DNA of 29,143 nucleotides from JALZEG01 sp035942255. Lineage in GTDB: Bacteria > Actinomycetota > CADDZG01 > WHSQ01. The stretch lies in the NCBI GenBank assembly GCA_035942255.1, contig DASZDG010000034.1:1-29143 (forward strand), written 5' to 3'. Of the stretch, positions 16,050 through 23,838 are shown in pieces. The position numbers were made by a program, and so were the translations under genes. Under the pieces are notes generated by a model. That model saw only the letters and a list, made by a program, of their open reading frames with translations, searched no databases and was not told the DNA's origin. Position 1 is the first letter of the stretch. Each line of letters opens with the position of its first letter.

Positions 16050-16943
16050 TCAGGGCCCCGCGGGAGGCGGCAGCTCCGGCTCGGCCCCCCGCGGCGCGAG
16101 CGCGAGCACCGGCAGCGCCGCGACCACCAGGACGGCCCCCAGCACGACCCGGCCCGTGATCGCCTCGTCCAGGAGGAGCGCGGCCAGCACGATCGTCGCG
16201 ACCGGCTCGAGCATGCTCGCCACCGCGGTCCTCGTGAAGCCGATCAGCTCGATCGCCCGGTACAGGAGGACGAACGCGACCGCGGTCGCGGCCCCCAGCG
16301 CCGCGGCCTCGTCGAACGCCGCGCGCGGAAGGCCGCTCCCGGTCACGAGCGTCGCGCCCGAGAACGCCACGAGCGCTCCCGTCGCCGTCCACGTCGCCGC
16401 GACCGAAGCTTCCACGCGCGCCATGACGATCTGCGCCACGAGCAGGTAGACCGCGAGCGACATCGCCGCGAGCAGAGCGAACAGCGGCCCCGCGAGCGAC
16501 TCCAGACGAAGCGAGAAGATCAGCGCGATCCCGGCGCTTCCCAGCGCGAGCGAGGCGACCGTCCTGTGGCTGTACGGCTCCATCCGCGTCACGAACCCGA
16601 GCAGCGACGTCCAGGTGGGGTACGTGAAGAAGACGAGGCTGATGACCGCTGCCGGCGCGCGCTCGAGCCCCAGGAAGAACAGCGCGGACTCCGCTGCGTA
16701 ACCGACGCCCCCGAGCAGCATCAGGCGGACGACGTCCCGCCTCCCGACCCAGAGCGGCCGGCGGATCGCGATGTGGTAGGCGGCAAGCAGCACGACCGCC
16801 ACGAGGAACCGCGCGGCGAGGAGGGGAAGGAGGCCGGCTCCGTCGTCGTATCCTAGCTTCGCGAAGATCGCCAGCGTCCCGAACGCCACGGCCGCGACCG
16901 AGGCGAGGACGATCCCTCTGGCGTTGGCGGAGGGCGTCGTCAA
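16050..16943 (-). CDS. EamA/DMT-family transporter
   Basis: A 297-residue membrane protein with about ten hydrophobic helices arranged as two repeats of five, the layout of the drug/metabolite transporter superfamily (EamA). The first helix reads GIVLASVAAVAFGTLAIFAKLG, typical of the family, and the second repeat begins around VYLLVAQIVMARVEASVAATW. A proline-rich tail, PELPPPAGP, ends the protein. Such carriers export amino acids, nucleosides or other metabolites; the substrate is unknown. The start is taken as TTG at 16943; no Shine-Dalgarno sequence or convincing -10 is seen there, so the exact start is uncertain. It diverges from terC. Confidence 0.88.
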   Translation of the reverse strand: MTTPSANARGIVLASVAAVAFGTLAIFAKLGYDDGAGLLPLLAARFLVAVVLLAAYHIAIRRPLWVGRRDVVRLMLLGGVGYAAESALFFLGLERAPAAVISLVFFTYPTWTSLLGFVTRMEPYSHRTVASLALGSAGIALIFSLRLESLAGPLFALLAAMSLAVYLLVAQIVMARVEASVAATWTATGALVAFSGATLVTGSGLPRAAFDEAAALGAATAVAFVLLYRAIELIGFTRTAVASMLEPVATIVLAALLLDEAITGRVVLGAVLVVAALPVLALAPRGAEPELPPPAGP

Positions 16944-16963
16944 CGGGCGCGGCGCGCCGGACT

Positions 16964-17055
16964 TATCCTTGGCTGCCGACTGCGCACCTGGAACCCCCTG
17001 GTGAGGCGAGTGGGCCCTCGACCCTAGTCGAGCGTCTCCGCCCTTTGGACGGAGG
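16964..17055 (+). promoter_or_regulatory. Promoter and structured leader of terC
   Basis: TATCCT at 16964-16969 is a candidate -10, giving a leader of about 85 bases before the TTG at 17062. The leader holds a perfect hairpin CTCGAC-CCTA-GTCGAG (17017-17032) and a second stem CTCCGCCC (17036-17043) with GGACGGAG (17047-17054, one mismatch). The second stem would hide the ribosome-binding site GGAGG (17051-17055). terC genes are often controlled by Mn2+ (yybP-ykoY) or pH-responsive leaders, but the yybP-ykoY core GGGGAGUAG is not present. Control of translation is an inference. Confidence 0.5.
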
Positions 17056-17061
17056 TATTTC

Positions 17062-18057
17062 TTGGACGTTTCGCCCTGGCTTTACGTCGGCTTCATCGGC
17101 TTCGTGATCGCGATGCTGCTGATCGACCTGAAGCTCTTCCATACCGAGGTCCACACGCCGACGACGAAGGAGTCCGGCATCTGGGTCGCGATCTGGGTCT
17201 CGCTCGCGCTCGCGTTCGGGATCGGGCTGCTCGTGTTCCAGGGGTCGAAGGACGCGGGCGAGTACTTCGCCGGTTACCTAATCGAGTACTCGCTGTCGGT
17301 CGACAACATGTTCGTGTTCGTCGTGATCTTCAGCTACTTCAAGATCCCGCTCTCGCACCAGCATCAGGTCCTCTTCTACGGGATCCTCGGGGCGATGGTG
17401 TTCAGGGGCATCTTCATCGCCCTCGGCACGGCTCTCGTCCAGAACTTCGACTGGGTCATCCCGATCTTCGGGATCTTCCTCCTCTACACCGCGTACAAGA
17501 TCGCCAAGGGCTCTGCGGAGCACGTCCATCCCGAGGACAACCCCGTCCTGAAGTTCGCGCGCAAGCGGCTGCGGACGACGACGAAGCTCGAGGGGCAGAA
17601 GCTCTTCACGATGGAGAACGGCAAGCGCGTCGCGACTCCGCTGTTCATCGTCCTGCTGTTCATCGAGACGACCGACATCTTCTTCGCCATCGACTCGATC
17701 CCGGCGATCTTCGCCGTGACGAAGGAGCCGTTCATCGTCCTCACGTCGAACGTGTTCGCGATCCTCGGGCTGCGGGCGCTCTACTTCCTGCTCGCCGGGG
17801 GCATGGACCGCTTGCACCTCCTGAAGTACGGGCTGGCCGTGATCCTGGGGTTCGTCGGCGTGAAGATGCTTCTGGAGGGGACGGAGCTCGTGGGCCTGAC
17901 GGAGCACGCGATCCACGTGCCGATCTGGCTGTCGCTGACGGTGATCATCGGCGTCCTGACGATCACGGCCATCCTGTCGTTCAAGATCCCGCCGAAGGAG
18001 CAGGCCGACATCGAGCACCGCCTCTCGGGCGACGACGAGACGAACATCCCGACCTAG
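17062..18057 (+). CDS. TerC/Alx-family integral membrane protein
   Basis: A 331-residue membrane protein of the TerC family with about eight or nine helices. The hallmark acidic motifs are intact: SLSVDNMFVFVVIFSYFKIP and ETTDIFFAIDSIPAIFAVT. The N-terminus MDVSPWLYVGFIGFVIAM is typical of actinobacterial Alx-type members, supporting the TTG start at 17062, with GGAGG six bases upstream. TerC/Alx proteins act in manganese export or metal supply to exported enzymes, and some are linked to tellurite resistance. No other ter genes are present, so a metal-homeostasis role is more likely. The stop overlaps the stop of the convergent SDR by 4 bp. Confidence 0.93.
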   Translation: MDVSPWLYVGFIGFVIAMLLIDLKLFHTEVHTPTTKESGIWVAIWVSLALAFGIGLLVFQGSKDAGEYFAGYLIEYSLSVDNMFVFVVIFSYFKIPLSHQHQVLFYGILGAMVFRGIFIALGTALVQNFDWVIPIFGIFLLYTAYKIAKGSAEHVHPEDNPVLKFARKRLRTTTKLEGQKLFTMENGKRVATPLFIVLLFIETTDIFFAIDSIPAIFAVTKEPFIVLTSNVFAILGLRALYFLLAGGMDRLHLLKYGLAVILGFVGVKMLLEGTELVGLTEHAIHVPIWLSLTVIIGVLTITAILSFKIPPKEQADIEHRLSGDDETNIPT

Positions 18058-18788
18058 GTCGTCTTCCGCGCCACCTCGGTCGACCTCGCCTGCGCGACCG
18101 GGCGGACGACGATCCGGTCTATGTCCACGTGTGGGGGCCGCGTGACGGCCCATGCGATGCAGTCCGCGATGTCGTCCGCGGTCAGCGGCTCGATGCCCTG
18201 ATAAGGCAGCTTCGCCTTCTCGGGGTCGCCCCCGAAGCGCACGAGCGAGAACTCGGTCTCCACAAGGCCCGGCGCGACCTCCGTGACGCGCACCGGCTTT
18301 CCGAGCAGCTCCAGCCGCAGCGTGTCCGTGAGGGCGCGCAGCGCGTGCTTCGACGCGGTGTAGCCCCCGCCCCCGCGGTACGTCTCCATCCCCGCGGTCG
18401 AGCCGACGTTCACTACGTGTCCTTCACCCGAGGCCTCGATCTTCGGCAACAGCTCTCGGGTCATGCGGAGGACGCCCATGACGTTGACCTCCCACATGCG
18501 GGCCGCGGCCTCGTCCGACAGCTCGCTCAGAGGCGTCATCCCGGTCGCCATGCCGGCGTTGTTCACGAGGACGTCCACGCGCTCGACCTGAGCGCAGAAG
18601 CTCCGGACGGACTCGGCGTCCGCCACGTCCAGCGCGAGGCCCCGTCCCCCGGAGGCACGCGCCACCTCCTCCAGCCGCTCGAGGCGGCGCGCCCCGAGCA
18701 CGACGTCGAAGCCCTCGTGCGCGAGCCTCACGGCAGTGGCCGCGCCGATGCCCGCGGATGCTCCCGTGATCACGGCGGTCTTGGACAT
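18054..18788 (-). CDS. Short-chain dehydrogenase/reductase (SDR)
   Basis: A 244-residue classical SDR. The NAD(P)-binding TGASAGIGAATA motif is at about 8-19, NNAGMATG in the middle, and the catalytic Ser in NVGSTAGM, with Tyr and Lys in YTASKHAL. The fold is complete and of normal length. It resembles YdfG-type NADP-dependent 3-hydroxy acid dehydrogenases, but the substrate cannot be fixed. The ATG at 18788 is only 14 bp from the divergent arginase start, so its promoter must extend into that gene. The C-terminus overlaps terC by 4 bp tail to tail. Confidence 0.92.
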   Translation of the reverse strand: MSKTAVITGASAGIGAATAVRLAHEGFDVVLGARRLERLEEVARASGGRGLALDVADAESVRSFCAQVERVDVLVNNAGMATGMTPLSELSDEAAARMWEVNVMGVLRMTRELLPKIEASGEGHVVNVGSTAGMETYRGGGGYTASKHALRALTDTLRLELLGKPVRVTEVAPGLVETEFSLVRFGGDPEKAKLPYQGIEPLTADDIADCIAWAVTRPPHVDIDRIVVRPVAQARSTEVARKTT

Positions 18789-18802
18789 GAAAGCATCGTG
18801 GC
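18789..18802. promoter_or_regulatory. 14-bp divergent start region with overlapping -10-like hexamers
   Basis: Only 14 bases separate two divergent ATGs. On the plus strand AAGCAT (18791-18796) and on the minus strand CACGAT (18795-18800) each lie exactly six bases before their start codon. Both keep the key A2 and T6 of a -10 element but lack T1. Both transcripts would be leaderless and the upstream promoter parts would lie inside the opposite gene. Confidence 0.4.
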
Positions 18803-19702
18803 ATGAACAGACCGAAGGTCGTGAACATCCTCGGCGCGCCGCTCGACCTGGGGGCCGCGCGACGCGGCGTCGACATGGGTCCGAGCGCCATCCGCTACGC
18901 GGGGCTCCAGGAGCGGCTCGAGAGCATCGGCCTCGAGGTCACGGACTCGGGCAACGTCGTCGCCGAGCTGCCCGAGGTCGCGTCCGAGCTCGACGAACGA
19001 GCCCGCTACCTGCCGACGATCCTCCGGTCGTGCGCGCAGATCGCGGGCCGCGTCGCGGAGCTCGCCCGCAGCGGCGCGACGCCGCTCGTGCTGGGCGGCG
19101 ACCACTCGATCGCGATGGGGACGCTCGCGGGCCTTCACGCCGCGTTCGGCCCCGGCGCGGTCCTGTGGGTGGACGCGCACGGCGACCTCAACAGGCCCTC
19201 GACGTCTCCGTCCGGGAACGTCCACGGGATGCCGCTCGCCGCCGCGCTGGGGCAGTGCGGCTTCGGCCTCGACGGGTTCGAAGGCCCGCCGTGGGTCGAC
19301 CCGACGCGCACGGTCCTGATCGGCGTCCGGTCGCTCGATCCGGGGGAGCGGGCGCTGGTGAAGGAGCTCGGACTCACGGTCTTCACGATGGCCGACATCG
19401 ATCGCCGCGGGATCCCGAGCGTGATGGAGAAGGCCCTGCTCGTCGTGAAGGGCGCGCGCTTCGTGCACCTCTCGCTCGACGTGGACGTCTGCGACCCCGA
19501 GATCGCGCCGGGCGTCGGGACGCCCGTCAAGGGCGGGCTCAACTACCGCGAGGCCCATCTCGCGATGGAGCTCATGGCCGAAGCCGGCGTCCTCACGTCG
19601 ATCGAGATCGTCGAGGTGAACCCGATCCTCGACCACGCGGACGAGACCGGGCTGCTCGCGGTCGAGCTCGCCGCCAGCGCGCTCGGGGCCCGCATCCTCT
19701 AG
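18803..19702 (+). CDS. rocF: Arginase (ureohydrolase family)
   Basis: A 299-residue manganese enzyme expected to split arginine to ornithine and urea. The metal-binding motifs are intact: LGGDHSIA, WVDAHGDLN (Gly in place of the more usual Ala) and SLDVDVCDPEIAPGVGTP. GNVHGMPLA and the ending EVNPILDHADETGLLAVEL favour arginase over agmatinase, formiminoglutamase or guanidinobutyrase. Length is typical. No urease or ornithine-pathway gene lies beside it, so the assignment rests on motifs. It is leaderless by position and is followed two bases later by the PHP-domain gene, forming a two-gene operon. Confidence 0.88.
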   Translation: MNRPKVVNILGAPLDLGAARRGVDMGPSAIRYAGLQERLESIGLEVTDSGNVVAELPEVASELDERARYLPTILRSCAQIAGRVAELARSGATPLVLGGDHSIAMGTLAGLHAAFGPGAVLWVDAHGDLNRPSTSPSGNVHGMPLAAALGQCGFGLDGFEGPPWVDPTRTVLIGVRSLDPGERALVKELGLTVFTMADIDRRGIPSVMEKALLVVKGARFVHLSLDVDVCDPEIAPGVGTPVKGGLNYREAHLAMELMAEAGVLTSIEIVEVNPILDHADETGLLAVELAASALGARIL

Positions 19703-19704
19703 GC

Positions 19705-20739
19705 GTGGCCTTCACCAACGCCGAGATCGCCGAGTGCCTTGCGCTCGTCGCCAACGAGTACACCGACCATCGCAAGAAGGCTCTCAAGAAAGGCTCGCGC
19801 GCCGCGTTCATGTGGGACGAGGAAGCCGAGGCCGTGCTCGAGTCCGGCCGGTCGCTGACGGACCTGCCGCGGGTCGGGCCGTGGCTCGCGCGCTTGATCG
19901 AGGGATGGATCGAGGACCCGCCGGGACGCGCCGAGAAGTCGCCGCTACGCCGGGACTTCATGACGATGTCGCAGGCACTGACGGTCCTCGACGACGCGCC
20001 GGAGTGGCGCGAGGAGCTCAAGGGCGACCTGCAGATGCACTCGACCTACAGCGACGGCGGAGGTGCGATCGCGGAGATGGCGGCGGTGGGCGACGAGCTC
20101 GGTCACGAGTACATCTCGATCACCGACCACTCGAAGGGGCTGAAGATCGCCGGGGGCATCGACGAGGAGACGCTCGCGCGCCAGGCGGACGAGATCGCCG
20201 AGGTCAACGACGTGCTTGCAGGCAGCGGCTCGGACCTGCGCGTGCTGCGTTCCATAGAGGTGAACCTCAACCCGCAGGGGGAGGTCGACATGGACGACGC
20301 CGCGCTGCGCTCCCTCGACGTCGTCGTCGGCTCGTTCCATTCGAAGCTGCGCGTCAAGGAGGACCAGACGGAGCGATACCTCGCCGCGCTGCGGAATCCG
20401 TACGTCGACATCCTCGGTCACCCGCGGGGGCGCGTCTACAACTTCCGGCTCGGCCTGACGGCGGACTGGCCGCGTGTCTTCGCGGCCGCAGCGGAGAACG
20501 ACAAGGCAATAGAGATCAACTGCTACCCGGACAGGCAGGACCTCAACAGGGACCTGCTGAAGGTCGCGGCGGAATCCGGCTGCCGGCTCTCGTTAGGTAC
20601 GGACTCGCACGCTCCGTACCAGCTGCCGAACATCAGGCTCGGCCTTGCGGCGGCGGCCTCCGTAGGGATCGAGAGGTCGAGGATCGTGAACTTCATGCCG
20701 CGCGACGAGCTCCTGGAGTGGGCCGCGGGCAACGGCTAG
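19705..20739 (+). CDS. PHP-domain metal-dependent phosphoesterase with N-terminal helix-hairpin-helix
   Basis: A 344-residue protein. The N-terminal about 100 residues contain a helix-hairpin-helix-like LTDLPRVGPWLARLI, as in the DNA-binding parts of PolX. A PHP domain follows with its metal motifs in order: HSTYSDGG, SITDHSKG, SIEVNLNPQGEVD, VGSFHSK, ILGHPRG and GTDSHAP. It resembles the C-terminal half of bacterial family X DNA polymerases without the polymerase part, suggesting a role on DNA ends or a small-molecule phosphatase (histidinol-phosphatase type). The GTG at 19705 starts two bases after the arginase stop; an upstream extension of the frame lies inside arginase and is rejected. 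Confidence 0.85.
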   Translation: MAFTNAEIAECLALVANEYTDHRKKALKKGSRAAFMWDEEAEAVLESGRSLTDLPRVGPWLARLIEGWIEDPPGRAEKSPLRRDFMTMSQALTVLDDAPEWREELKGDLQMHSTYSDGGGAIAEMAAVGDELGHEYISITDHSKGLKIAGGIDEETLARQADEIAEVNDVLAGSGSDLRVLRSIEVNLNPQGEVDMDDAALRSLDVVVGSFHSKLRVKEDQTERYLAALRNPYVDILGHPRGRVYNFRLGLTADWPRVFAAAAENDKAIEINCYPDRQDLNRDLLKVAAESGCRLSLGTDSHAPYQLPNIRLGLAAAASVGIERSRIVNFMPRDELLEWAAGNG

Positions 20740-20760
20740 GTCGCATGCCTGGGCCGTCTT

Positions 20761-20794
20761 GGTCCGGCGGACCCCTCCTCCGAGGGGCCGGACC
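20761..20794. terminator. Strong GC hairpin after the arginase-PHP operon
   Basis: GGTCCGG (20761-20767) pairs with CCGGACC (20788-20794); inside, CCCCTC (20772-20777) pairs with GAGGGG (20782-20787) around a CTCC loop, with a four-base bulge on the left. It begins 21 bases after the PHP stop. No T-run follows, which is common in high-GC actinobacteria. Confidence 0.6.
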
Positions 20795-20831
20795 GCGAAG
20801 GAATAGCCCCCGTGGCGGCTAACCCCCAAGC

Positions 20832-21644
20832 GTGCGCAAGACGCTTGCTTCGTGCTGCCTGGCCCTCCTCGTCCTCGGGGGCCTCGTCGCGCCCGGCGGC
20901 GCGAAGAGCTTGGCCCCCCGCCAGCTGCTCCCGAACCTCGTGCCCCTGCCCCCGGACACGTTCGTCGGCCCGTTCACCGGGCTGCTCGACGACTTCGGCT
21001 ACGCCTATCCCGCGCCGCTCGTGGTGAACGGGTGCCTTCCCGACGAGACCGCGCGGCGCGGAGCGCAGCGCTGCCTTCGGTACGACACCGCGGCGGCCAA
21101 CCAGGGGAAGGGGCCGCTCGAGATCGCCTACCGCGTCGAGCCCCCGGAGACGAACGCCTACCAGGTGATCCACCGCGGCGACGGGACGACCGTCGACCGG
21201 TTCGCGGTCGCGTCGGAGCTCCACCCGACGCACGCGCACTTCCACTTCGAGAGCTTCTACGTCACCAGCCTGTGGAGGTACGAGAACGGGGGCCGCGCCG
21301 GGAAGAAGCCGGTCACGTCCGGCAACAAGAGCGGCTTCTGCCCCGAGGACTCCGGCGGCGGCAACGGCCAGGGGACGTACGGGTGCCTCACCGACTACCG
21401 CATGGGCCCGTCCGGGCCGGAGCAGGTCGTGGGCATCTCCGCCGGCTGGTACGACACGTACCGCGTGCATCTCCCGGACCAGTACCTCGAGATCACGGGG
21501 ATCCCCGACGGCCGCTACTTGCTCGAGGTCGAGCTCGATCCCGACGACAACGTCCGCGAGTCCAACGAGCGCGACAACAAGGTGTGCGCGCTCGTCGTCC
21601 TGAAGGGAGACGACGCGCGCCACGGGGGCGCCGTCTCCTGCTGA
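20832..21644 (+). CDS. Secreted lysyl-oxidase-family protein
   Basis: A 270-residue exported protein. A signal peptide occupies about 1-24 (CLALLVLGGLVAPGGA). The mature part carries the copper-binding His cluster HPTHAHFHFESFYV, then NKSGFCPED, a GISAGWYDTYRVHLPDQYLEI block, and the C-terminal GIPDGRYLLEVELDPDDNVRES, all hallmarks of bacterial lysyl oxidase (PF01186-type) proteins. Paired cysteines near the ends (GCLP/RCLR, FCPED/GCLTD, KVCAL/VSC) fit disulfides. Animal enzymes oxidise lysine to cross-link matrix; the bacterial substrate is unknown, possibly wall or matrix proteins. Start is GTG at 20832; TAACCC six bases upstream is a poor -10. Confidence 0.85.
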   Translation: MRKTLASCCLALLVLGGLVAPGGAKSLAPRQLLPNLVPLPPDTFVGPFTGLLDDFGYAYPAPLVVNGCLPDETARRGAQRCLRYDTAAANQGKGPLEIAYRVEPPETNAYQVIHRGDGTTVDRFAVASELHPTHAHFHFESFYVTSLWRYENGGRAGKKPVTSGNKSGFCPEDSGGGNGQGTYGCLTDYRMGPSGPEQVVGISAGWYDTYRVHLPDQYLEITGIPDGRYLLEVELDPDDNVRESNERDNKVCALVVLKGDDARHGGAVSC

Positions 21645-21655
21645 GGCCCGCCGAA

Positions 21656-21661
21656 TAGGCT
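21656..21661 (+). promoter_or_regulatory. -10 element of a leaderless promoter
   Basis: TAGGCT fits TANNNT and ends six bases before the ATG at 21668. There is no Shine-Dalgarno sequence in the 23-base gap after the lysyl-oxidase gene. Confidence 0.6.
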
Positions 21662-21667
21662 GAGCCC

Positions 21668-22249
21668 ATGTCGTCTAGACCGCGCGTGCCGGAGGACTGG
21701 GAGCGCGACCTCCGCGCCGCGAAGCGCGCCGAGGAGATGTTCGCGTCCGAGCTCGCGACGGACCCGAGGCTCGAGGACCTCGAGAGCCACACCGACGCCT
21801 TCGACAAGCTCGACTTCTCGTTCACGTACGGGGGCCGCCGGATCTGGGTCGACCTCAAGGAGAAGCGGCAGACGTATTCGTCAGGGGTCCAGGCCCTGTG
21901 GGAGGACGTCCCCGGCTCGTTCCTCTTCATCCTCGACGAGACCGTTTACCGGCGGATCATCTGGCAGGGGGGCGGGGGGTACCTCGTCGTTCACGACCAC
22001 CCGGGCCGGCGGTGGGCGATCTTCGGGCCGTGGGAGCTGACGCTCGGCCCCCGCCGCCGCTACGAGCGGGCCGAGAAGAAGAAGACCTCGTTCTACAAGG
22101 GCAAGATCCTGCTCGACCTGAGGGCCGCCGCGACGCTCCGGAGCTATTTCTCGATCGACGAGCTGCTGCACGTGATCAACAAGTCGGTGGCCGAGCGGGA
22201 CGCGGTCGAGGCCGTCGCGACGACCACGCTGGACCTCCCGCAGGTCTAG
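21668..22249 (+). CDS. Putative PD-(D/E)xK-fold nuclease next to a DNA methyltransferase
   Basis: A 193-residue protein I do not recognise by family. An N-terminal helix contains Glu22-Glu23, followed by LDFSF with Asp49 and WVDLKEK with Asp62-x-Lys64. Asp-(12 residues)-Asp-x-Lys on adjacent beta-strands is the classic active site of PD-(D/E)xK nucleases, including many restriction enzymes. Later strands (SFLFILDE, YLVVHDH) and a basic run RAEKKKTSFYKGK could contact DNA. The start is set by the TAGGCT -10. The next gene, 83 bp downstream on the same strand, is a methyltransferase, so a restriction-modification role is plausible but unproven. GC content and codon use match the neighbours. It could also be a non-restriction, repair-type nuclease. 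Confidence 0.65.
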   Translation: MSSRPRVPEDWERDLRAAKRAEEMFASELATDPRLEDLESHTDAFDKLDFSFTYGGRRIWVDLKEKRQTYSSGVQALWEDVPGSFLFILDETVYRRIIWQGGGGYLVVHDHPGRRWAIFGPWELTLGPRRRYERAEKKKTSFYKGKILLDLRAAATLRSYFSIDELLHVINKSVAERDAVEAVATTTLDLPQV

Positions 22250-22297
22250 ACCTCCAGAGCGCGAAACCTGTCACAGCCCCCGCGTAGCGTGGGTGCC

Positions 22298-22326
22298 GCA
22301 GGTCGCGAAACGCCTGCATCTAGGAT
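22298..22326 (+). promoter_or_regulatory. Promoter of the methyltransferase with a small palindrome
   Basis: TAGGAT at 22321-22326 ends six bases before the ATG at 22333, a leaderless arrangement. Just upstream, GCAGG (22298-22302) and CCTGC (22313-22317) form a small inverted repeat between the expected -35 and the -10, where a repressor or the enzyme itself could bind. GCGAAAC occurs twice in the 83-bp gap (22261-22267 and 22305-22311), 44 bp apart. The palindrome AGGTCTAGACCT lies at 22242-22253 over the stop of the previous gene. Confidence 0.5.
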
Positions 22327-22332
22327 GGACGG

Positions 22333-23838
22333 ATGCCCGAGGGGACGTCGGAGGACATGTCAGCACAGCCCGAGCAGGAGCCCCGCCGGAAGGGCACCAG
22401 CACGTCGAGCTTCGGCGTCGGCCGGCGCGAGAGCCACGACTCGTCCGGGTTCTACGCCCGCTTCGGGCCGCTGCCGAAGGTCTCGACAGACCGGCGCATC
22501 AACAAGCTCGACGAGGTCGACCGCATCTACCTCGGCGACTCCAGGAAGATGTCGCAGGTCGCCGACTCCTCGATCGGGCTCGTCGTCACGTCACCTCCGT
22601 ACTTCGCCGGCAAGGAATACGAGGAGGCGCTGGGGGAGGGCCACGTCCCCGCCACCTACGTCGAATATCTGAAGGGTCTCGAGGACGTGTTCGCCGAGTG
22701 CGTGCGCGTGCTCGAGCCCGGGGGCCGCATCGCGGTCAACGTCGCGAACCTCGGCCGCCGGCCGTACCGCTCGCTGTCCGCCGACGTGATCGGGCTACTG
22801 CAGGACCGCCTGAACCTGCTGCTGCGCGGCGAGATCATCTGGCAGAAGGGCAAGGGGGCCGCGGGATCGTGCGCGTGGGGCTCGTTCCAGAGCGCCCAGA
22901 ACCCGGTGCTCCGTGACATCTCCGAGCGCGTGATCATCGCGTCGAAGGGCCGGTTCGATCGCGCGCTGACACGGCGCGAGCGACAGCGGCGCTCGTTGCC
23001 GTTCGAGGCGTCGATGTCGAAGGAGGCCTTCATGGAGGCGACGCTGGACGTATGGGAGTTCCCGGCCGAACGGGCGACCCGCGTGCGACACCCGGCGCCG
23101 TTTCCGGTCGAGCTGCCGAAGCGGCTCATCGACCTCTACACGTACTACGACGACGTCGTCCTCGACCCGTTCATGGGCTCGGGCACGACCGCGGTGGCCG
23201 CGCTGCGATCCGACCGCCACTACATCGGCTACGAGATCGACAGCTCGTACATCGAGATCGCGAACCGGCGGATCGAGGAGGAGAAGAGGGAGCTGTCACG
23301 GCTGAAGGAGGCCGGGCTCGTGCGCGAGGTCCGCGTGGGCGTCGACCGGGACGACGACGACGACGAGCCGTTCCAGGCGCGGGCCGTCCGGCAAGGAAAG
23401 CGCGCGAAGGAGCTCGCCAAGGACGTCCTCGACCACTGCGGGTTCCGCGACATCGTCCAGGACCACCGGTTCATGAGCGGGGTCGAGATCAACTTCTCCG
23501 CGGTCGACGCGCGGGGCCGCACCTGGTACTTCGACGTATCGGGAGCGTTCACCAGCACTCGCCCCGGGCTGCGCCGGACCGACACGCTCTGGAAGGCGCT
23601 CGGCAAGGCGGCGGTGTTGAACGAGGCGGGGCTGGGCGCACACCGGCTGGTGTTCCTGTCGACGGACCTGCCGCCGAAGGGGACGTCGGGGGACGCGGCC
23701 CTGCGCGCCGTGCGCGGCAAGGCGTTCCACGACGCGATCGAGATGCTCTCTGAGGCCGGTCAGGATCGCCTCCGCCGTTACGCGCTGGGCGAGGGCTACG
23801 ACGAGCCGATCGGGGACCTCCTCTCACCCGCGGAATGA
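22333..23838 (+). CDS. Beta-class site-specific DNA methyltransferase with a nuclease-like C-terminal domain
   Basis: A 501-residue protein. The catalytic motif TSPPY is at 86-90 and the S-adenosylmethionine motif DPFMGSGTT at about 278-286, the beta-class order of DNA amino-methyltransferases. TSPPY is commoner in N4-cytosine than N6-adenine enzymes; the base is not settled. GEIIWQKGKG lies between. After about residue 310 comes an extra region: a helix RAKELAKDVLDHCGF, then SGVEINFSAVDARG, then TWYFDVSGAF. This resembles a PD-(D/E)xK fold with its lysine replaced, so it may serve for DNA recognition rather than cutting. The ATG at 22333 follows a -10 by six bases; Met9 is an alternative. 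The stop overlaps the next gene as ATGA. Confidence 0.88.
   Translation: MPEGTSEDMSAQPEQEPRRKGTSTSSFGVGRRESHDSSGFYARFGPLPKVSTDRRINKLDEVDRIYLGDSRKMSQVADSSIGLVVTSPPYFAGKEYEEALGEGHVPATYVEYLKGLEDVFAECVRVLEPGGRIAVNVANLGRRPYRSLSADVIGLLQDRLNLLLRGEIIWQKGKGAAGSCAWGSFQSAQNPVLRDISERVIIASKGRFDRALTRRERQRRSLPFEASMSKEAFMEATLDVWEFPAERATRVRHPAPFPVELPKRLIDLYTYYDDVVLDPFMGSGTTAVAALRSDRHYIGYEIDSSYIEIANRRIEEEKRELSRLKEAGLVREVRVGVDRDDDDDEPFQARAVRQGKRAKELAKDVLDHCGFRDIVQDHRFMSGVEINFSAVDARGRTWYFDVSGAFTSTRPGLRRTDTLWKALGKAAVLNEAGLGAHRLVFLSTDLPPKGTSGDAALRAVRGKAFHDAIEMLSEAGQDRLRRYALGEGYDEPIGDLLSPAE

Noticed and set aside
16975..17061. yybP-ykoY manganese riboswitch before terC
   Set aside because: The conserved GGGGAGUAG and CCCUACUGGC-type core is absent; only hairpins are seen.
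18736..19704. N-terminal extension of the PHP protein through the arginase gene
   Set aside because: The extension is out of frame with arginase and Arg-rich; GTG at 19705 just after the arginase stop is a better start.
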